Below, one piece after another: positions 63,869 through 64,000 of a stretch of 64,000 nucleotides of DNA. The stretch's first letter is position 1, and every line of letters begins with the position of its first letter. The stretch is taken from the NCBI GenBank assembly GCA_902591315.1, contig CACJAI010000001.1, positions 62,001-126,000 on the forward strand. The letters run 5' to 3'. The stretch is from an uncultured Alphaproteobacteria bacterium (GTDB lineage: Bacteria > Pseudomonadota > Alphaproteobacteria > HIMB59). Below the pieces are notes generated by a model. The model saw only the letters and a program-made list of their open reading frames with translations, made no database searches and was not told the origin of the DNA. Position numbers and translations under genes: made by a program.

Positions 63869-64000
63869 ATGACATATCATATTAACGTTATAGATCATGA
63901 GGGTTCACCTCATAAAATTGAAGCAACAGTTGGTTTTTCAATAATGGAGATTATTAGAGACGCTGGATTAGATATTGAAGCTATATGCGGGGGTTGTTGC
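63869..64000 (+). CDS. [2Fe-2S] ferredoxin, truncated by window end
   Basis: MTYHINVIDHEGSPHKIEATVGFSIMEIIRDAGLDIEAICGGCC…. Confidence 0.85.
   Translation, partial: MTYHINVIDHEGSPHKIEATVGFSIMEIIRDAGLDIEAICGGCC

Overview
AT-rich 64 kb chromosomal window from an alphaproteobacterium, probably a streamlined marine lineage. Supporting signs are a circularly permuted two-piece tmRNA (tag ANDNELALAA), the rpsU/COQ9-family divergent pair, an hflK-hflC-degP operon and very tight gene packing. Most of the window is core metabolism: pntAA/AB/B, murA-hisG-hisD-infA-RNase E/G, ilvB-ilvH-ilvC-leuA, mreBCD-mrdA-rodA, purE/purK, pyrC, panB, apt, glyRS, clpB and ctaA. The most notable non-core structures are: (1) a ~1.7 kb integrase-less mini-island at the terminator end of ssrA. 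It is bounded by 16-bp direct repeats and CTGTATGCA iterons, and carries a putative reader-domain plus PD-(D/E)XK endonuclease gene and a secreted tandem-repeat protein gene. (2) A promoter-headed structured RNA at ~14103-14230 with mutually exclusive stem/terminator pairings, upstream of an alpha/beta-hydrolase gene; I recognise no known class. (3) A 26-aa micropeptide with 9 cysteines. (4) A reduced Anbu proteasome-like/ATP-grasp locus. No CRISPR array, transposase, integrase or rRNA was seen. Product names rest on reading the translated ORFs; no database search was run.
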